Assembly (NCBI GenBank): GCA_021396245.1
Contig: WNYE01000012.1
Location: forward strand, 310,001 to 374,000
Origin: Sporothrix humicola
Lineage: Eukaryota; Ascomycota; Sordariomycetes; Ophiostomatales; Ophiostomataceae
DNA: 64,000 nt
Reading direction: 5' to 3'
Shown here: positions 1 to 10,253 of the stretch, piece after piece
Position numbering within the stretch: position 1 is the stretch's first letter
Layout of the letters: every line of letters begins with the position of its first letter
Position numbers and translations under genes: made by a program
Notes under the pieces: generated by a model
Databases searched by the model: none
The model's input: only the letters and a program-made list of their open reading frames with translations
Told to the model about the DNA's origin: nothing

Positions 1-1219
1 CATCTGGCGAGATGTATATGGCATAACGACCGGCTTATTTATGGTTGTTTCTATCGTTTTCTTTTCTTTTTCTCTCAATCTTTCACTTTCTCTTCTTTTT
101 CCTTTGTCGTATCTTTTGTACCAAGTTTCCAAGGTCTTTCTGCTGGCGTACTGAAATATCATTTTTTTTTCTGCTTCTTCTTTTTTTCTTTGCCGGTGCA
201 AGCAAATCGACAGAATAAAACGTCCGCAACACAATACACGACAGCCACAATATACAAAGCACAATCACACTTTACACATATGCACTGACACGACGCAGGT
301 ACCCCAATTGGAACATCCAAAAGCTACACACAGCAGCAAATCAACAGAAAGTACAAGAAAACAGGCCACTCACTACCCCAACGGACCTCGCCAAATATGC
401 ATCCATATTCACACCAACGACTCTCACAGACACGGGGGATGCCCATTCGTCAATTGATCGATCGTACCTGCGAGATACAGCGTCCTACAGTCGCACAAAT
501 CAAAGGCCCCTTTGGTTGGCCTTTCAATCTGTAACCTCTCACCTCTCAAGAAGGCCCAGACTAAATACCGCATCGAGGTTGTGCAACCGTCAACAGGCAC
601 ACCTGTGCGTTTGTTTTCTTTGTTTCCATTCCTGTACCTACATACTGACCTCTCACAGATTCACGGTTCTCTCCTCGTTTCGCCTTTCCGTTGAGTTTTG
701 TGCGACACGACTAGTTGCCTTGCCCAACAACGTCAGGCATCGCCATCAAAGGAAGAATGCATCACAGATCTTGAGCATTGCCGTCATCCACTCTCTGTCC
801 AACAGTCTTTGGCGAAGACAGCCGTCGATCCAGCATCTACGACGTATCTCTCGCTCAGCTTTGCCAGCTTGTGCTTCGTTTCGTCATACACAGACCCTGT
901 CACTTGTCAGCTTGTCGACATCATCGGTTCCTTCCAACTCTCCTCGATCGTTGCTCTCGCCATGTATATATATATATATATATACGCTGGGGTAGTCGGC
1001 CCATATTCCTGACAGATGCTCACCATCCTCTCAAGAGCATTGCCTTTTGCATGCTCTCTTTCACTCGAATCTTTCTCCCAACCTAGATGAACCACATCTG
1101 GCCATCGCAGCTCTATCCACCGCCGCCACGCTCCTTTGAAGCCCCTCTTCTTTGCGACCACCACTACAGCCCGTCGTTGTCGTTGTCGTGTACCTCTGTC
1201 CCGTCCACCATTGCCGAAT
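1..1219. other. intergenic region, no gene supported
   Basis: No open frame here looks like a protein; those present are short and of low complexity. The left part is T-rich with CT-rich runs. A TA dinucleotide run lies at 965-984. The last 250 bases before the ATG at 1220 are pyrimidine-rich, as is usual for a fungal core promoter and 5' leader, and probably serve the secreted-protein gene on the plus strand. Confidence 0.6.
965..984. repeat. (TA)10 microsatellite
   Basis: Ten uninterrupted TA units are read directly, about 235 nt upstream of the first gene's ATG. This is a simple repeat, probably length-variable between strains. Confidence 0.95.
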
Positions 1220-2092
1220 ATGAAACTGTCTATCCCTCTCGCTGCCGTCGTGGCCGCTCAGCTCGCCACCGTCGCCGCCATTGCTGTCCCCGTGCCGTGG
1301 CCTGCATTCCGGAGCCTGCAGCCTATACGGGACTCGTCGCCGCTGGAACGTGTACCTACTACCGACACCAACACCAACGATGCCGGTGCCGATCCCGGCT
1401 TGAGGCGTGTAAATGCCGACGACACAAAAGGCATCGAGCGCATCAGTGTGCCGGATACGCCGGGCCGCCGGATTGGACATGGTGGGCTTAGACGGGAGGG
1501 TGTTGAGAGAGACGGCGTCGAGAGGGACCCCGTCCGTGACGTCGTCCGCGTCGTCGTCGTCTCGACTGTGACCAGCACGCAGTTCTCGACCGTCACCACC
1601 ACGGGCACCATTACTCCGTCCGCCGCGCCCTCTGTCACTCCCTCTGGCAATTTGTCCACGACGGCTGCGCCGTCCTTGTCGTCGACCTCATCGTGCGATC
1701 TCCGCTACTGCGACAACGGCACGTCGTGGTGCGAGTACTGGGGCGGCTACTCGTCCTTTGATGTCAGCGCCGGCCGGCCGATCCCAGGCGAGACGCGGTC
1801 GTCGATTGGTGTCTGCAGCACGCGGGCGTCGCCTGGGCCGGTGGACTCGACGACGACATCGGTCTATGAGAGTGCAAGCAGCGGTGGGAGTAGTAGTGGG
1901 AGTAGCAGCATTGCGTACAGTAGCAGCAGCGGCATCCCCTCGTCTTCCAGCAGCGAGGACCCGCTTGACAGCATCACTTGCACGTCGACGATCAAGTCGT
2001 TGGTGAGTTCGGGCTCGACTTCGAGCACGAGTGCTAGTTCCAGCTCCAGCTCCAGCTCTAGTTCCACCAAGAGCGCCAGCAAGAGAGCTTAG
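1220..2092 (+). CDS. Ser/Thr-rich secreted protein with a conserved Cys/Trp segment
   Basis: This 290-residue protein is predicted to be secreted. I chose the ATG at 1220 because it opens directly into a signal peptide (MKLSIPLAAVVAAQLATVAA), whereas the open frame extends upstream without such a feature. Residues about 25-125 are a charged, Arg/Asp/Val-rich propeptide-like stretch. A Ser/Thr/Pro-rich segment follows, then a compact motif with four cysteines (CDLRYCDNGTSWCEYWGGY, then PIPGET and a Cys). The last 90 residues are almost all Ser/Gly/Thr, consistent with O-glycosylated cell-wall or extracellular protein. No C-terminal hydrophobic GPI signal is visible; the protein ends in KSASKRA. 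The Cys/Trp segment resembles ones I recall from uncharacterised filamentous-fungal secreted proteins, but I assign no function. It has no intron and converges on the GH131 gene. Confidence 0.75.
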   Translation: MKLSIPLAAVVAAQLATVAAIAVPVPWPAFRSLQPIRDSSPLERVPTTDTNTNDAGADPGLRRVNADDTKGIERISVPDTPGRRIGHGGLRREGVERDGVERDPVRDVVRVVVVSTVTSTQFSTVTTTGTITPSAAPSVTPSGNLSTTAAPSLSSTSSCDLRYCDNGTSWCEYWGGYSSFDVSAGRPIPGETRSSIGVCSTRASPGPVDSTTTSVYESASSGGSSSGSSSIAYSSSSGIPSSSSSEDPLDSITCTSTIKSLVSSGSTSSTSASSSSSSSSSSTKSASKRA

Positions 2093-2305
2093 ACATTGCG
2101 ATATCATCAATGGACGAGAGAACACTCTCCGAACCAACAAAACAGGGGAATTATGTGGAGAGAGTATGGAACATGGCAGCCAAATACACGAAGTGGGCAG
2201 AGAATAGCAGGATCAAAAGTTGTTGAATTTATCTAGGATAATAAATGGTCTCTTTGATAAGTCATATTTATGAGCTCATCCCTGTTCCCTCATGCATCCA
2301 CCACC

Positions 2306-3085
2306 TTACGCCGCCGGCCCGCCAATGGCCGTCGTGATGGTGCCCGACTCAATGTAGACGCCCGAAAAGTAAAAGTCCTCGTTGGAGTCGCTGTAGCCCG
2401 ACCGCGGCAGCTCCAGCACGCCCAAGTGCCAGTCCGCGCCATTGGACGACGCCGACACCGACACGGGCGCCACGACCTGCTTGAGCGGATCGCCGCCCTC
2501 CGAGTGCCAGAAGCCGACCTTGCCCGAGAAGTCAATCTCGTACGCCACATTGTGCCACACGTCCGGCTTCCACTCCGTCTTCCACTGGCTCTTCTGGCTC
2601 ACCATCCACTGCAGGTTCGGGTTGCTCGTGCCCTGCTCGCCGCTGATCCAGCCGTACTTGAGCTCCGTAAAGTGGCTCTCGAAGAAGCAGATCTGGTGCT
2701 CGCGGTTGACGCTCGGCGCATTCGTGTCCTTGCGCATAATCGAAAAGTGGTAAAACACCTTGCCGCTTGCAATGGCCGCCTTCGTCTGCGGGATCAGCTC
2801 CGTGCGGCGCATCGTCTGGCCGTTCCAAAACGACGTCGAGTCCAGCGTGAAGCGCGCGCCCTGCTTGCTGACCGTGTCGGCCGGGTTCTTGTAGTCGGGC
2901 GAGAGCGCCACGTACTTGTTGACGGCCGCCGAGCCGTGGATGTAGTACTGGTAGGGGCCGACCTGGTTGGACCACGACCACGTGTTGAGGTCCGCTGCCG
3001 AAGACAGGTCGTTGAACCGGCCATCCCAGAGAATGGCAGCCTGGACCGTGCCGGCGAGCAGAAGCAAGCTGTCAGAGAACTTCAT
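2306..3085 (-). CDS. secreted glycoside hydrolase family 131 (beta-glucanase)
   Basis: This 259-residue secreted enzyme matches the GH131 catalytic fold. It has a signal peptide (about residues 1-17, MKFSDSLLLLAGTVQAA), then the family start ILWDGRFND and a beta-jelly-roll-like body with WSWSNQVGPYQYYIHG, RRTELIP and HQICFFESHFTELKYGW. Characterised GH131 enzymes act on beta-1,3-, beta-1,6- and beta-1,4-glucans, so a role in plant or fungal cell-wall glucan breakdown is likely. The acidic residues E96 (RRTEL) and E136 (FFESHF) lie 40 residues apart, which is the spacing I recall for the two proposed catalytic glutamates of the Podospora enzyme. The first ATG before the signal peptide (3085) is used; the frame stays open upstream but has no matching feature. 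There is no CBM1 domain and no intron. Confidence 0.88.
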   Translation of the reverse strand: MKFSDSLLLLAGTVQAAILWDGRFNDLSSAADLNTWSWSNQVGPYQYYIHGSAAVNKYVALSPDYKNPADTVSKQGARFTLDSTSFWNGQTMRRTELIPQTKAAIASGKVFYHFSIMRKDTNAPSVNREHQICFFESHFTELKYGWISGEQGTSNPNLQWMVSQKSQWKTEWKPDVWHNVAYEIDFSGKVGFWHSEGGDPLKQVVAPVSVSASSNGADWHLGVLELPRSGYSDSNEDFYFSGVYIESGTITTAIGGPAA

Positions 3086-3888
3086 CGTGGTGATGGTGGT
3101 AGTAGAAGAACAAGAAAAAGAAGAGGCTTGAAGAACAGACTGCTTGGTGATCAAGGAGACGAAGAAAACCAGGAACGAAGAGAAGAAGTATCACCAGAAG
3201 TCAAAGGTCATTTTGTCATAGACGCCCTCGAGGGTCTCCAGGATCGTGACAAGGGAATAAGGACTCATTGTGCCGATGTGTGGCATTCTCTTCCGTCTCA
3301 ATCTAGGAGGAGATGGCCGAATGCATAGTAAAGAGGACCTGTGGTCTAGAATTTGGGTCACGACATCCAGGCCGAGTGTGGGGGATCGTGTTCGCTATGG
3401 TCGTGTTCCTCCTTTTGGTCCCTTGTTTGTCCCTTTTTCGTCATCTGCGGATGTTTGTGTCCGTTCTTGGGTGGAGACTACCGATATTGGATATAAAAGT
3501 ATAGTATATGCTGTCGAGATGTGGTCCGCGGTGGAGGAGTCGACTTTAGCCTGGGGAAACACGGGTTCGTGGAAGTTGAAGGAGGTTGGAATTAGGAGGG
3601 GGGGAAGAAGAAGACAGAAGAAAAGAAAACGAAGAGAAAACGAAAAGAAATCGTATCGAAAAGAAGTAGGATGTAAAGAATGAAAATAAAATAAAGAAAT
3701 AAAACGCGAAACAAATAGTTGCCATGTAAATTCTTGAAAAATGAAAATAATTATACAGCAAAAAATATCAAAAATGACCATGATGTAGATATCAAACAAA
3801 ATGGGAAACAAACTCCAAAATATCAGCAGTAAACCAAAAAACTCCAGTGTTGAAATGAACCAAAATTATTAATAGAACTTCACATCAT
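3086..3888. other. intergenic region between GH131 and the sugar transporter
   Basis: Both neighbours are on the minus strand, so this region holds the GH131 promoter and the 3' end of the transporter transcript. Bases 3590-3760 are strongly A/G-rich on the plus strand. The small open frames here are low-complexity shadows. I see no gene. Confidence 0.6.
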
Positions 3889-6045
3889 CTAATACTCAAG
3901 ACCACCGCCAAAGCTCGAGTTGCGGGCGACCGTGGCCCGGTCCTGGCTGGCCCGCGACAGCTGCTCGCTGCTCATGCGCCGCTGGAGACCGCCGCCGTCT
4001 TCACTGCCGTTGTCGTCGCCATCGAGCTGGTCATTGTTGACCGCTGTGTAGTAAGGGCCGTCGGCACCGAGATCGCCCGCGACGCCGGCATCGACGTCCG
4101 GCTGGTCCTCGATCTTGTGCACGTAGTAGGCGGCTAGCAGGACAGTAACGCCACCGAGCGCCATGACGACGGCAATGCTGTGGTCGCCGGGTGTGCCGCG
4201 GGGCTTTTGCAAGAACTTGAAGATGATGCTGGAGCCGACGGTGGCAATGATCTGGGGGGCGGCAATGGCCATGTTGTGGATGCCCAGAATGACGCCGGCC
4301 TGGTCGACCTCTTCTTCGTCGTCGTCGTCTTCTTCGTCGCCATTTTCTGCGTGCTCACTTTCACCCCTGGCCAGACGTGCGGCCTGCTTGCGCGCCCGGA
4401 TCTGGGCATCGCGGTTGCTGATCTCGGCGCTGATGATGGCCCACGGCGCCCACAGCGTCAGGGCCCAGGTGATGCCCACGAGGCCAATGAGGAACGTGGC
4501 AGCCGCGACAGAGCGCACCAGCACCGTGCAGAACATGCTGCCGGAAAAGAGGAGAAGCGAGAGCATCCAGGCGCGCCGCAGCGTGAACCCGGGAATGACA
4601 AGGTAGTCGAGCCACGGCTTGGTCTTCTTCTCGCCGACAAGATTGTCGTCGCCGGCAGCAGCCGCGGCGGCGCTGCCGTCCACCACGAACAGCTGCTGCT
4701 GGGCGTGCTGCCGGGCCGCATTCTTCGTCTTTGAGCTGTCGTTCCGGCCGTCGTAGGTGGGCGCAATGAAGAATGGCAAGAAGACATTCGTGAACAAGCT
4801 CGTAATCGAGTAGATGAGCAGCGCAAACGTGCCGACGCGCGTGGCCTGCTCGTACAGCCGGTCCAGTTCCTCGGGCGTCATGTGCGGGTTTTCCTCGAGG
4901 AAGGGCTCGACATAGATCTCGCCAATGTACGACGATGTGTAGAACAGCATCGGGAAGAAGCCAACCCACGCGCAAAACTGCACAATGCACACCTTGTAGA
5001 TCTGCGGCGGCAGGCGGCGGATCGACTTGAAGATGAGCTTGAAGAACGGGATGACACCGGGCTTGTTGGCCGGCGGCGGGCCTTCAAGCCGAGGGTCACG
5101 TTCCCGCACGACAACGCATGTCAAGATCACAGTAGCTCCTAGAGCCACACACGCAATCGCGCACAGGTCCTTGAACTGCGTGTCGCCGAGCCACCACACG
5201 TACAGTGGCAGATTCATGTAGCCCGCCACGTACCCGATAATGTTGCCAATGCCCGTCATGCGGCTGGCCATGGCGTTGGCCGATTCTTGCTGGTGGGCAG
5301 GCGCGCAGTCGACAATAAACGCGCGGATGGCTGCCTGCACCGTGTTGATGGCGAAGTCCAGGATGTACACCCACAGCACAGCCGCCACGATGACGGCCAC
5401 GCGCACGCCGTCGGACGCCGGGTCGACGCCAAAGATGGCGTGCAGAGGCATGGCCACCATCTCCTTGACCCAGGCCAAGCACAGCAGAGAAACAATCGTG
5501 GCCGCCGCGCCGCCCAGCATAAACGGTTTCCGCTTGCCCCACGACATGCGGCAGTTGTCGCTCAGCATTCCGACGTACGGCTGCACGAGCGTGCCCGACA
5601 GCGGACCGGCAATCCACACGAGCGCCATTAGCGACTTGCTGAGGCCCAGGGACAGCAGATAGGGCGAGCCGTTGGACAGTTCGACGGACCACGCAATCTG
5701 CAGGCCCGCCAGGCTGATTGTGAGCAGCGTCATGTACCAGACCGACTTTGTGCGCTGCCACTCGTCCTCGTTGTGGCTGTGGGCGCCGCTCTGTGGTCCA
5801 CGGTTGTCTTCAATGTCGACGTCTCCGTTGGCGTTTCCACTAGAGTTGCCATTTCCGCTGGCATCGCCGTCCGCATCGGGCGACAGAAGCGGCGAGTGTT
5901 CGTTCCCGGCATCGTCAGCCGTCACCGGGCTGCCGTTATTATTGTTTCCATTGTTTCCACTGTTGTCTGCGTCGAGCTGTTGCCGACTGTCGGTGCTGCC
6001 TGAAGCTGGCATCGGGTCCGGAGAGCGGACTAACGACGACGGCAT
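3889..6045 (-). CDS. Sut1-type sucrose/alpha-glucoside:H+ symporter (GPH/MFS superfamily)
   Basis: This 718-residue polytopic membrane protein resembles fungal and plant sucrose transporters. A long hydrophilic Asn/Asp/Gly-rich N-terminus (1-98) precedes TM1 (about 101-125, LQIAWSVELSNGSPYLLSLG). The loop after TM2-3 carries MSWGKRKPFMLGG (about 167-179), the equivalent of the RxxKRxPF loop of SUC/SUT carriers. About 12 membrane spans can be counted. A large central loop (about 400-480) and a very acidic loop (EDDDDEEEVDQ) sit in the C-terminal half. The substrate is inferred as sucrose or another alpha-glucoside, moved with protons. The N-terminus contains EHSPLL (49-54), which fits an acidic dileucine sorting signal and leaves a vacuolar or endosomal location open. 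No intron is needed, and the ATG at 6045 is the only reasonable start. Confidence 0.85.
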   Translation of the reverse strand: MPSSLVRSPDPMPASGSTDSRQQLDADNSGNNGNNNNGSPVTADDAGNEHSPLLSPDADGDASGNGNSSGNANGDVDIEDNRGPQSGAHSHNEDEWQRTKSVWYMTLLTISLAGLQIAWSVELSNGSPYLLSLGLSKSLMALVWIAGPLSGTLVQPYVGMLSDNCRMSWGKRKPFMLGGAAATIVSLLCLAWVKEMVAMPLHAIFGVDPASDGVRVAVIVAAVLWVYILDFAINTVQAAIRAFIVDCAPAHQQESANAMASRMTGIGNIIGYVAGYMNLPLYVWWLGDTQFKDLCAIACVALGATVILTCVVVRERDPRLEGPPPANKPGVIPFFKLIFKSIRRLPPQIYKVCIVQFCAWVGFFPMLFYTSSYIGEIYVEPFLEENPHMTPEELDRLYEQATRVGTFALLIYSITSLFTNVFLPFFIAPTYDGRNDSSKTKNAARQHAQQQLFVVDGSAAAAAAGDDNLVGEKKTKPWLDYLVIPGFTLRRAWMLSLLLFSGSMFCTVLVRSVAAATFLIGLVGITWALTLWAPWAIISAEISNRDAQIRARKQAARLARGESEHAENGDEEDDDDEEEVDQAGVILGIHNMAIAAPQIIATVGSSIIFKFLQKPRGTPGDHSIAVVMALGGVTVLLAAYYVHKIEDQPDVDAGVAGDLGADGPYYTAVNNDQLDGDDNGSEDGGGLQRRMSSEQLSRASQDRATVARNSSFGGGLEY

Positions 6046-7042
6046 GCGAGAGAGGTGGAAGGCGGGGTGTCGAAAAAGGGAATAGGATAGGCCGGACAGG
6101 GAAATACAACGCGCGAGGAGGGACGAAGATGGTGTTGGACAATAGATTAAAGGTCGGTGGGTTGCTCAAAGATCAGAGATCAAAGATCGGCGTTGAATTT
6201 GGATGAGAAAGATGGAGACGAGAAGCGATGACGTTGGGCGAGTGTCGAAGCTTATCGAAATGAAAGCAATCGAAGAAGAGATAAAGATACAAATGCTGAA
6301 TATCGTGGACGTCGTCTGAGACTCGTTTTGGGGCGGTCATGCGTCGACTGGATTAGAATTGGTGGTCGCTTGTTCAGCCACGAGACCTTTTGTTTAACTC
6401 GTTTGTAGGGGCAAAGTCGCTTTAAAGGAGGGGGCGCGGCAGTGGCAGAGACGAGAGAGGGATGATGTCTCACACATTGCGTTGTATTACTAGAGGAAAG
6501 AGCAGAGAGATAGACGGGAAAGAGCTATGGCGGAGCCTGTGACGGCAAGAGCTCCCCACAGTGGAGGATGACACCCGCTAGCGGATCCGTAACAGCGAAC
6601 GGCGCCTAGAACACAGTTCAGGCACTGTACCTGTCAGCTAGAACTGGCACAATTTAGCACACAGTGTCTTACTAACACTGTATTTTCTGGGCGCACCCGT
6701 TATCTTCCCCATACAATGCACGATAGCTTCACGATAATGATATCAAGTTTGAACTTTTCCCACAGACCATTATTACAACACAAACTACTGATTTCTGGTA
6801 ACGATACCGTGGTCTATTCATATTAACGGGCTACAGATAAAAGCTGTCAGACCATTCCGCCCATCCAAAAGACATCCCAGGAAGAAATACTCTGCAAGAT
6901 ACTTTGTCGAATAAGAAATGAGAAATGCATCTCGAAAAAGAAGGCAAGGGGAATGTGTAGATGATAAAAAAGCAGTGCAGAGCAGAAAATTACAGACATG
7001 AATCAATAAACGCCGTAATAACTAATCGAGGACCTCGCCCAC
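6046..7042. other. intergenic region between the sugar transporter and SNX41
   Basis: This is the promoter and 5' leader of the transporter (minus strand) and the 3' end of SNX41. Two small structures can be read: the palindrome CCGCTAGCGG at 6575-6584 and a 7-bp inverted repeat at 6661-6681. No gene is supported. Confidence 0.6.
6661..6681. repeat. 7-bp inverted repeat
   Basis: ACAGTGT (6661-6667) and ACACTGT (6675-6681) are perfect reverse complements separated by 7 nt. They lie about 620 nt upstream of the transporter ATG. This could be a protein-binding dyad or chance. Confidence 0.6.
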
Positions 7043-9093
7043 TCATGACTTCTCTTCAATCTTGTCCACTTCCAAGCGCGCCTCCTCCCATGTTTCCCTG
7101 TTCTTCTTGGCCCACTCAATTTGGCTCTTTGCATACGCGATCTGTGTTGAGTTAGTATGACATTCTTCAGAAGGAAAAATAATGTAGAAGTAAGAGAGGG
7201 AACTTGGCTTACCATGTACCGCTTAAGGTCGTCCTCCTTCTCCTTCTGGAACCGCTTGAGGTCCCGCAGCACGTTGGCGCTCGCATCCTTAACGTCTTGC
7301 GCAGACGCCACTTGCGCCTGCTCCAGCTGTGCAATCGACTCCCGCGTCTTGGTGATCGTGTCGCGCCGTGTCCGCTCCGGATCGACATCCACGACTCCCT
7401 GCACCGCGTGTCGGATCGGCCCAAAGATCTTGTTAGTGATCGAGTTGCCGCTGGCTGCCTTCTTGTGGCCGGGATTCGACGGACTGCGCTCGGGCGGGCC
7501 GTTCTTGGCAGAGGGCACGGACGAGTAGTCGCCGCCGTGCGTCGGCGGGAAGTCCGAGTCTATCGAGGCCGTGTCCTCTTGGCTGCCATCCCTACGGTGG
7601 TGTTGCGGGTCGCGTGAGCTCGTTGACCGCCGTGGCGCCTGAATCTGCTGGCTGCCGCTCAGGTACTGGTCGATGCGCCGTGCCTCGGCCTCGCTGCGCT
7701 CCAGCTGGTCCAGCAGTGCCCGCTTCTTGTTGAGCTCGTCATTGGTCATCTCCTGCTGCACCCGCTTCAGGATCCGGTAGCGGAGCACGCTACGCACCAC
7801 ACCGGCAAACTGAGCATTCTCCCGCATCGGCTCGGCGAAACTAGCACCCAGCGAACTGGAGAGCTCTTCGGTCGCTATGTACGAGGAGTCAACAGCTTGG
7901 CCGATCCGCTCAATGGCCGCGCCTAGGGTTGGTTCCGCTTCTGACAGGGCAAATGCGTTGTAGCGGGCACCGAGCTCGCACTGGTCAGATGCCAACGACG
8001 ACAGGTGGCTAAGCGTGCGCCGGTTGACCTTCTCCATCGGGCCCATCAAAAGCTGCTCTAACTCTTTGATTGACGCCTCAAAGGACGTAAAGTACGGGTC
8101 GAGCTCCTGCTCGCTGAGCTGGCTGGACTCGGGAGGGAATCTTGCCACAGAGCCGTCGATCACGGGGATGCTTGGTGTTCCCGAGGAAACTTTGAGCTTT
8201 GCCGAGGTGGCCGGGACGGGAAGGTAGTTGTGTGCAGGAGTCGGGTTTGCCGTATTCAGAGGCGGAGCTTTGAGGATGGACTTGGGAATCGATGCAATTG
8301 GGTGCGAGTGGAGCACCTCGTTCCAGCTCGCGTTCGGGTCCAGGAACCGCCACCACACGCCGTCTGTCCGGATCTGCTCCATGCGACGGCAGCGGTTGAG
8401 GAACACCGCCAGCATGCGCTTGCGAAGGTCGATGATCTGTTGGTCTTGCTTCGCATTGGTTGGGTTTGCAGCATAGTCGGCCATTGTGTGCTTCTCGGGT
8501 ATTGGGGGAATGATGAGAGTCGGGTGCAGGCGTGTCAACGCATCGCGGAGCGTTGCAAACTCGGAATATCGCCGCCGAACCTCGAGGTCCTGGACAAGGA
8601 TTAGCTACACCGTCACTGCAAGAGATAGAGCCCATCGTATCCAGCTGACTTACTCCTGTCCGGATCGTGTACACAATGTACCGTCCGCTGTTCTCTACGC
8701 TCTTTCCTGCGTCCGTGATGTATATAGGGGTTTCTGGGTTTTCATAAAGAAGCTGCTCGATCCGGCTGTCGTAGCCGCCGGGCTTCCGCCGCGGCTGGAG
8801 CTCGCCGTGTGAGACAGCAGCTGCCTCCTCCTCTTCGTCGTCGTCGGTATCGTCGTCGCTAGCAGGCTTGACGTAGCCGGGGATGTCCTGCGGCTCTTCG
8901 GAAGTGACTGAAGAGGCGTCAAAGTTGGGGCCTTGCAACAACAGAGTTAGCATGTAACAAGAGCGAGGCATTGGCCATGCACACAAAGCAAAGACTCACG
9001 AGAATCCGGTGATGACGGCGTTGCCGACGAGCCGTACGAGTCCCGACGGTCAAAGCTACTCCCGTACGGGTTGTTATCCTCGTCGTTCCACAT
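7043..9093 (-). CDS. SNX41: sorting nexin SNX41 (PX-BAR; Atg20-related)
   Basis: Four exons are inferred: 9000-9093, 8654-8931, 7213-8589 and 7043-7141. The introns are 8932-8999, 8590-8653 and 7142-7212, with donors GTGAGT, GTAAGT and GTAAGC. The spliced frame encodes 615 residues. It starts MWNDEDNNPYGSSFDRRDS, the hallmark N-terminus of filamentous-fungal SNX41. An acidic stretch (about 55-75) is followed by a PX domain (about 95-215) with the phosphoinositide-binding RRRYSEF (about 129-135) and IIPPIPEKH. A long helical BAR-type region runs to the C-terminus, with a Ser/Pro-rich insert. In family members the protein binds PI3P on endosomes, recycles cargo to the Golgi and supports selective autophagy with Snx4/Atg20. 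Exon 4 completes the helix IAYAKSQIEWAKKNRETWEE, which gives confidence in the last splice. Confidence 0.92.
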
Positions 9094-10253
9094 GATGGGC
9101 AACCAAGTCTTCAATGGGAAGAGACCAGCGTGGGAGGGGCCGGATGCGCGGTATCGGTCTGTTGCGGTCTAGAAGAAATGGATAGTAATGGATGGATTGT
9201 CGAGTCAGATCGTGGCCAAAATGCCACGTTCGTCGGGGCTTTGGTTTCAATGCGGGATTGTTGCGAATGTCTTGTTGGCAAAGCTGAAGCGGTGGCGGGG
9301 ATAGAGAGAGAGAGAGACAGAGACAGTAAGATGAGGGGAGGGGTCACTGAGATGGATAGCTCGGGTTTGAGCTTTGGAAATTGGGAAGAGGGGCAAGTAA
9401 ATAGGATGCAGTCGCAAGAAATCGCAAATAGAGTCGTTGCCGGTTGCTCTCTTGGATTGCAAAAAAGAGGATCATGCGCAAGCGAGACAGAAAAACGTGG
9501 GAAAGACTTGCGACAACAAGCGATGCCCAGTGGAAGCCGTGCCCTTACTGAGATGGACGTTTGAAAGCAGCAGGAACCGGGCTGCCCAGGAGTGGATCCC
9601 ACCTTCCCCCCAGCCTCTCTCTGCTCTTGTCTTGCTTGTCTCGCGCCTTCCCAGATATGACGACGACCATTGGCAAACTGGTCCCACTTTTTGTTTCCAA
9701 GGGCAGGAACGTCCGCCCCCAGCACCAGGCACCCGCCAAAACGCCACCACTTGCCAGGCGATCAGCTGCCAGTTGTTCTTGCCTCCCTGTGGCATCAAGC
9801 AAATAAGTCTGTTGATTTCGTTGCACTAACTTGGTGCCCGTCGCACCTGCTGTTCCTTAATCCTGAGACAACTACCATTACATCGTACTTTCCTTTCACC
9901 ACATAACACAGTTCTAATAAGAATAAAAACGCCGTCTCGGTCTGTCCTCTGTCTGTAGCAGCGCAACAGCTTCCTTCCCCCCAGTAACATGCTTCAGTTG
10001 TTAAACTTGCTCCCCCCGAAAGCTCCCCGAGTCGCGGAAGCGCCAAAATGCAGTACTGCCACTGCTTCTATCATCCCCATCCGCAGAGACACCGCTGCCT
10101 CCTCTAAGGTGCTCTAGGACTGTTTTCGTTCTGTGCTGACTTCTTCTCTCTGGGGTGTCTCGATCAGGACGACGAGTGTCGGTTTTGGATGATCTGTCAT
10201 GATCTGTTATTATTTGCACAAGGCACGGGGGCTAGGCTTATTTTGCAATATCC
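9094..10253. other. intergenic region upstream of SNX41
   Basis: This region contains the SNX41 promoter and leader and the 3' end of the next minus-strand gene. It has a short GA run (9306-9326) and no convincing gene. A 204-aa open frame on the minus strand (9111-9725) is Ser/Thr/Pro- and Leu-rich leader sequence without domain features. Confidence 0.55.

Noticed and set aside
2270..3328. 352-aa plus-strand open frame
   Set aside because: It is the antisense of the GH131 gene, with Arg/Val/Leu-skewed composition typical of a GC-rich shadow frame.
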